Assembly: GCA_009602725.1 (NCBI GenBank)
Contig: WELB01000003.1
Location: forward strand, 820,903 to 852,660
Length of the DNA stretch: 31,758 nt
Direction of reading: 5' to 3'
From: Spirogloea muscicola
Taxonomy: Eukaryota; Streptophyta; Zygnematophyceae; Spirogloeales; Spirogloeaceae
Shown: one piece after another, positions 27,541-31,758 of the stretch
How the letters are laid out: each line of letters begins with the position of its first letter
How positions within the stretch are numbered: the first letter of the stretch is position 1
The notes under the pieces: generated by a model
What the model saw: the letters and a program-made list of their open reading frames with translations, nothing else
What the model was told of the DNA's origin: nothing
The model's database searches: none
Translations under genes and position numbers: made by a program

Positions 27541-30500
27541 CCGCCGCCGGTCCTTCAGGGCGGCGCCGGCATGGAGCCCGAGGCGAGCTGCGCGTCGGGC
27601 GAGACGGACTACACCTTCGCCTTCAACGATCCCAACTTCTCGGACCGCGTGCTGCGCATCGAGATCATCCAGGAGGCCGAGTCGCCGGCTGCCGCCGCGC
27701 AGGCGCACCTCCTCCTCCCCAGGGATGGCGCCGGCGGCAGCGGCGGCGCCGAGAGCAGCGAGGGCGCCGGCGACGGCGCCTGCGGCGACCCCACCTGGCC
27801 CTGCAAGAAGCGCAAGCGCATGGGCAGCACAGACGCCAGTGAGTGCCAGATTTAACCACCCTTGCGGTAACCTTGTCCTGCTGGCCTTGTTCAGGCCTTG
27901 GCAGAATTAAAAGCATGGACGATTGCGTCTTCTTGCCTCCTGGGCAACATCTCAGCATGCTTTGTACAGGCTTTGTGCTGAATACTGCTCAAGGCCAGCA
28001 GCTGGAGCCATGTCCCACCACTGGCTGGCTTCCGACTATCGGGCCCGAGGTCTGACCTTCACTAGTATCTCGCGTCTTCTGTGCGACAGTCCTCGAAGGT
28101 GGCCCGGAGCTACTGCCCCTGGTGGCTCAGGAGGTCGAGCTGAGGGAGAGCGGCGAGGCGGGCGAGGCCGACGAAGGCGGCGTGCACGTCGCGGAGATGG
28201 CCCAGGCCATCGCGCTGGCGGGCCTGCTGCCGCGCTCGGCCTTCCTGATGAGCGACGTAGCGCAGCGAGTGGAGGCCTTGCATGCGGAGCGGCAGCTAGT
28301 GGAGGCTACAGGTGGGCGAGACGAGGAAGCCGATGTGGACGAGCTATCGGACAGCGAGGACGGCGACGCCAGGAATGTTGCCAGGGGCAACGAAGAGGAG
28401 CCAGGTGCACCGCAGGCTGCTCTTCTGTGCGCTGCTTCAGCTGCGTGGTTATGCCGGGCTCGCAGGCTTGTGCCTGTACTCGGCCTCTTATCATGCTTGC
28501 TACTGCGGCCGCATGTCACCCTAAGCAGGCCTCGCAGACGGCCAAGTGCTGGAGCTGGCGATGCCGTTGACAACAGTCAAGACTCTGCACATCAACTCTG
28601 CGATCCTCGCAGCCAAGAGCCCCTTCTTCCGCAAGGTGACAACCCGTACATGACAAGCAATGTCCAACGGCTCTGATCTGCAGTCCTGCTGCCATATGAG
28701 CGAACTTGTCAATTGCATGGCTGATTCCTCCTGTTAGTGATACTAGTAAACTCTAGAATGTGTCTCCATATGAATCAATGGAGGCCATGTGACATGTATG
28801 GTGAGAGCTTCTTACAGTGTGCCAGTTGCCTTGCAGCACTCATGCTCCATGTGATGCTGACTTTGTGCCCTTGTCGTGGTGACTGCAGCTCTTCTCGAAT
28901 GGCATGAAGGAGTCGGAGGAGCGGCAGGCGACAATTGCTATCAGAGCGTCAGGTATAGATCTCATCTTGTCGGCATGCCCTTCTCCTGGCTGTCCTTGCC
29001 ATTCAGCCACACAGAGGAGTGCGCTCGACAGGCTTCACCTGCATCCTGACATCTCAGTGATGCCGCCGGCCGTCTGTGCAGAGGAAGAAGCTCTGCTGGA
29101 CATGCTGCAGTGCATGTACGAAGGACGTGTGAAGGCCAGCAGCCCCGCGGCGGTGCTCGACGTCCTCATGATCGCCGACAAGCTGCAGGTGGTGTCGTGC
29201 ATCCGGCACTGCTCCAAGCTGCTGCGCGACATGCCAATGACCGTGCCCCAGGCGCTCCTGTACCTCGACCTCCCCGTCAGCGTCCGCCAGGCCAAGGCCG
29301 TCCAGTCCCTCATGGATGCTGCACGCGCCTTCCTGGCATCCCACTTTCGGGACCTTAGCAAGTAAGCCTAGGGAAAAGTAAAGCTTGCTCTCTTGTTCAG
29401 AGATTGTCTGCTAGTGAATGTAGTTAGCTATCGCGGTAAATGTGTGTTCAATACAAGCCCCTGTATGCCAGGTGCAACGAGGAGGCCAATGCGCTGCCGC
29501 TTGTGGGCATTGAGGCGATTCTGGCAAGCGACCTGCTGCACGTTGCATCGGAGGATTATGTGTACGATTTCACTGTCCGCTGGGCGCGCTCCAAGTACCC
29601 TGACGTGGAGCAGCGGAGACACGTCCTCGACATGTGCCTGGCACCTCTCATCCGCTTCTCGCAGGTTTGCCGTCTGCCGCGCTGAAACCCACAGCAGGTT
29701 GCTGCTTCTTCTGGAGTCTATCAGGAGTTTGTGCTGATTGGTCATATTAACAGCTGCCTATGGAGCTGCCATTTAGCATGTGTGCTTCATTGGAGTATGG
29801 GAAGATCAAGACCGGGCAGCTTCATGAACATTTACAAGATTTACACGTACAAGAGCTTGCTGTGTAATAGACTCTCACTGCCAGCCATTAACTGAGCCTG
29901 CTAGGCGCTTGTGGTGCTTGCAGATGTCCAACCGCAAGGTGCTCAAATCACTGACGTGCAGCGACCTGCAAGGCGACCGTGCCAAGGCCCTGATACTGGA
30001 GGCGCTCCACTATCGGGCAGAGCCTGTGCATCGGCAGAAGGAGATCCGCAGCTGCCCAGGGCGAGCATCCCGCTTCCGTGAGCGCGCCTACAAGTTGCGG
30101 CCTGTCAAGGTAGCACTTCTGGCTTTTACATGTGCATCAATGCGGCCCTGGTTGCTCATACCTGCTGGTGGCCTATGCTCTAGCAGCAGTAGCAAATCGT
30201 GCCTTTGCTTTCAAGCCACAGGCAGCTCGTACAGACAATCTGCTGTGTGGGCGAGACAGGCCATCACAATAGACGCGCCGGTGCAGCAATGCATTGTGTA
30301 CTTTGACCTGCGGATCGAGGAGGTGCGAGCACTCTACCCTAAGAACAAGGTGTCATCCCACGGCTTCCCCTTCGCCGGGCAGGAATTCTACATCTCGGCG
30401 CATTGCAACATGGAGCAGCTGCCAGACTCAAAGGTGCGGTTATTTCTTGAGACGTGTTAGGGGCTTCTGAGGCCTTGCAAGTGGTGGGCAGGGAAGCGCT

Positions 30501-30885
30501 TGGATTTGGCCTCAACAAAACAGAATCCTTCATCAGGGATCCTGGACTCAGTCACAACTCATTGTCACTGTTACCTCTGCAGGGCTTTGGCCTTTTTCTG
30601 GGGATGTATGAGAAGAGCAAGGAAGGGTCAGCAAGCGTGGCAGTAGACTATGAGTTCGCAGTACGCATGAAGGACCCGACGACGCACAAGTACCCGTTTA
30701 TCACACGCTCGCGCAGCACGTACACGTTCATCGGTGGCAAGATTGTGGGCTATCGCAACATCTTTTCGCGCGACTGGTCGGTCTTTGTGGATGACAAGAG
30801 CGTCTACTTCCTCAATGGTGTTTTGCATCTCCGCGCGGAGCTCACGGTCCGACCGCAAGCGAACATCGAGCAGGCTGCTGTCTAG
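27538..30885 (+). CDS. LRB/POB1-type BTB-BACK protein, CUL3 ubiquitin ligase adaptor
   Basis: Nine exons: 27538-27838, 28090-28404, 28538-28635, 28889-28952, 29082-29361, 29472-29664, 29924-30109, 30260-30433 and 30583-30885, giving 637 residues in one frame with GT-AG introns. The N-terminal FAFNDPNFSDRVLRIEI is the signature of plant LRB1/LRB2 (POB1). A basic patch (CKKRKRM) and an acidic linker (DVDELSDSEDGDA) follow. Then the BTB core (TLHINSAILAAKSPFFRKLF, SNGMKESEERQ, LDMLQCMYEG, LDVLMIADKLQVVSCIRHCS), a BACK region (MPMTVPQALLYLDLPVSV to VYDFTVRWARSKYPDVEQRR), and the family C-terminal domain (RERAYKLRPVK, CIVYFDLRIEE, FYISAHCNM, GLFLGMYEK, GYRNIFSRDW, LNGVLHLRAELTV) are collinear with the plant protein. 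In plants LRBs direct CUL3 ligases to phytochrome B and other regulators; the algal substrate is unknown. An alternative start is Met at 27571. Confidence 0.95.
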
Positions 30886-31758
30886 TTGCTGCGAGAGGCC
30901 CATCAAAAGGACAATAAGGTAGCCTAAGCTTGAGGACTTGCCGCAGGTGGCCGACTTCAGATGCGAATAGCAGACTGCCAGCGTTGCTCCTCTGAATGTC
31001 GAGCAATTGCGACCAATTACATGCGGCTTTGACTCAGGCTCTCAAGTGGAGGTGCCGTAATCCCCATGTGCTTGCAAAATATCACGGCATCATCTCTTAT
31101 GTATACAGCTCTTTGACTTTGTGAAGCTTCAGTGCTCTCTTGAGTAGGCAAAAGCAGCTGTTGGGCCTTCCACCATCCTGACTATGTGATCAAGGAGAAT
31201 GTTTTGGCTCTACTTGGATGCTAGCCGTTACTTCGATCCCCGCCGCTGGGCAGGGACCCCCTTATCTGTGTGGCACAGGCCCGCTGGCCATGGCCTCCAC
31301 CACTCATATTCCTGAGCGCCAGGGAGGATGAATGGCAGCATCTTCTTGTGTCTGTCTATACCTCCCTGACTTGGCCGAACCCCAGGACGCACCAGGTTGT
31401 GAAGCTAAAATTCTGCAGCTGCCTTTCTGCAATTAAGTTGGCCTCTGTGGGGCGCAGCACCATGGAGGCGCTGATGCGGACCCTGTATTTGTGTCTCTGC
31501 GACCTTGGTGGCTACCTTTCCAGGCATACTCGGAGCACTTGCAGTGTTATTTGTGCACATGTTTTCGTGCTCTAGCTCTCTGCCCCTTCCTCCCCCCTAT
31601 GAATCAGTGTCTCTACTTCCCTTGCCTTCTCTTTCTCCCTCTCGTTAGCAGCCTCCCCACCTTCATTCTCCGACGCGTCCCGGCCCTCCCCCCTTACTAT
31701 CCCCTTCTTGCTCCCCAGCTTGTCTGTCTGCCTGATCCCCTCCCCCTCCCCCCCCCCC
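30886..31758. other. 3' UTR/intergenic sequence ending in a pyrimidine tract
   Basis: No exon was recognised. A 101-codon open frame at 31270-31575 has no family resemblance. From about 31570 to the window end the plus strand is strongly C/T-rich and ends in a run of 13 C residues, a low-complexity tract that may mark a contig edge. Confidence 0.5.

Noticed and set aside
31270-31575. 101-codon open frame near the right edge
   Set aside because: No recognisable domain or splice context; it lies in the LRB-like gene's downstream region.

Overview
The window is nuclear DNA of a eukaryote, most likely a green alga (Chlorophyta, perhaps Trebouxiophyceae). The reasons are intron-rich protein genes with GT-AG introns of roughly 80-400 bp, GC-rich coding exons beside AT-richer spacers, several plant-type proteins (GDP-mannose 3,5-epimerase, the plastid envelope channel OEP37, an LRB/POB1-type BTB-BACK protein), and telomere-like TTTAGGG/CCCTAAA tracts. 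The lineage is an inference from gene content; nothing in the sequence names a species.

Layout. 1-2430 (+): the 3' part of an RNFT-type RING-finger membrane protein, continuing off the left edge. 3507-5935 (-): a complete six-exon GDP-mannose 3,5-epimerase, convergent with the RING gene. 6318-12198: a nest of non-LTR retrotransposon copies. It holds one long but frameshifted plus-strand copy with reverse transcriptase, zinc knuckle and restriction-like endonuclease; several 5'-truncated copies in both orientations; and a large inverted duplication built from zinc-finger/proline-rich sequence. 12199-13921: low-complexity spacer with a (TGCG)n microsatellite and a hairpin. 13922-14458 (-): a small DEK_C-domain protein. 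15654-15725 (-): tRNA-Lys(CUU). 16505-16884: two tiny retrotransposon 3'-end insertions with clear target-site duplications. 17214-17716: telomere-like tracts. 17482-23851 (+): a 14-exon, about 884-residue kelch/coiled-coil protein. 24423-26622 (-): OEP37, seven exons. 26815-27539 (-): first exon of a CPSF6/CFIm68-like RRM protein whose remainder is missing; a single N lies at 26690. 27538-30885 (+): a complete nine-exon LRB/POB1-like BTB-BACK protein, head-to-head with the CPSF6-like gene.

The host genes are unrelated housekeeping or regulatory genes: ascorbate/cell-wall sugar nucleotide synthesis, plastid envelope transport, ubiquitin ligases, pre-mRNA 3' processing, and a polarity-type scaffold. 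They do not form a pathway. The most informative material is the retrotransposon nest. Three independent insertions begin at exactly the same 3'-terminal base, end at different 5' points and carry 6, 9 and 13 bp direct repeats. The copies share a GGGCTGG/CCAGCCC stem-loop near the 3' end, and copies of the last ~100 codons recur as short stand-alone pieces. Exon borders were set by hand from splice signals, frame continuity and recalled homologues; every multi-exon model stays in frame throughout.
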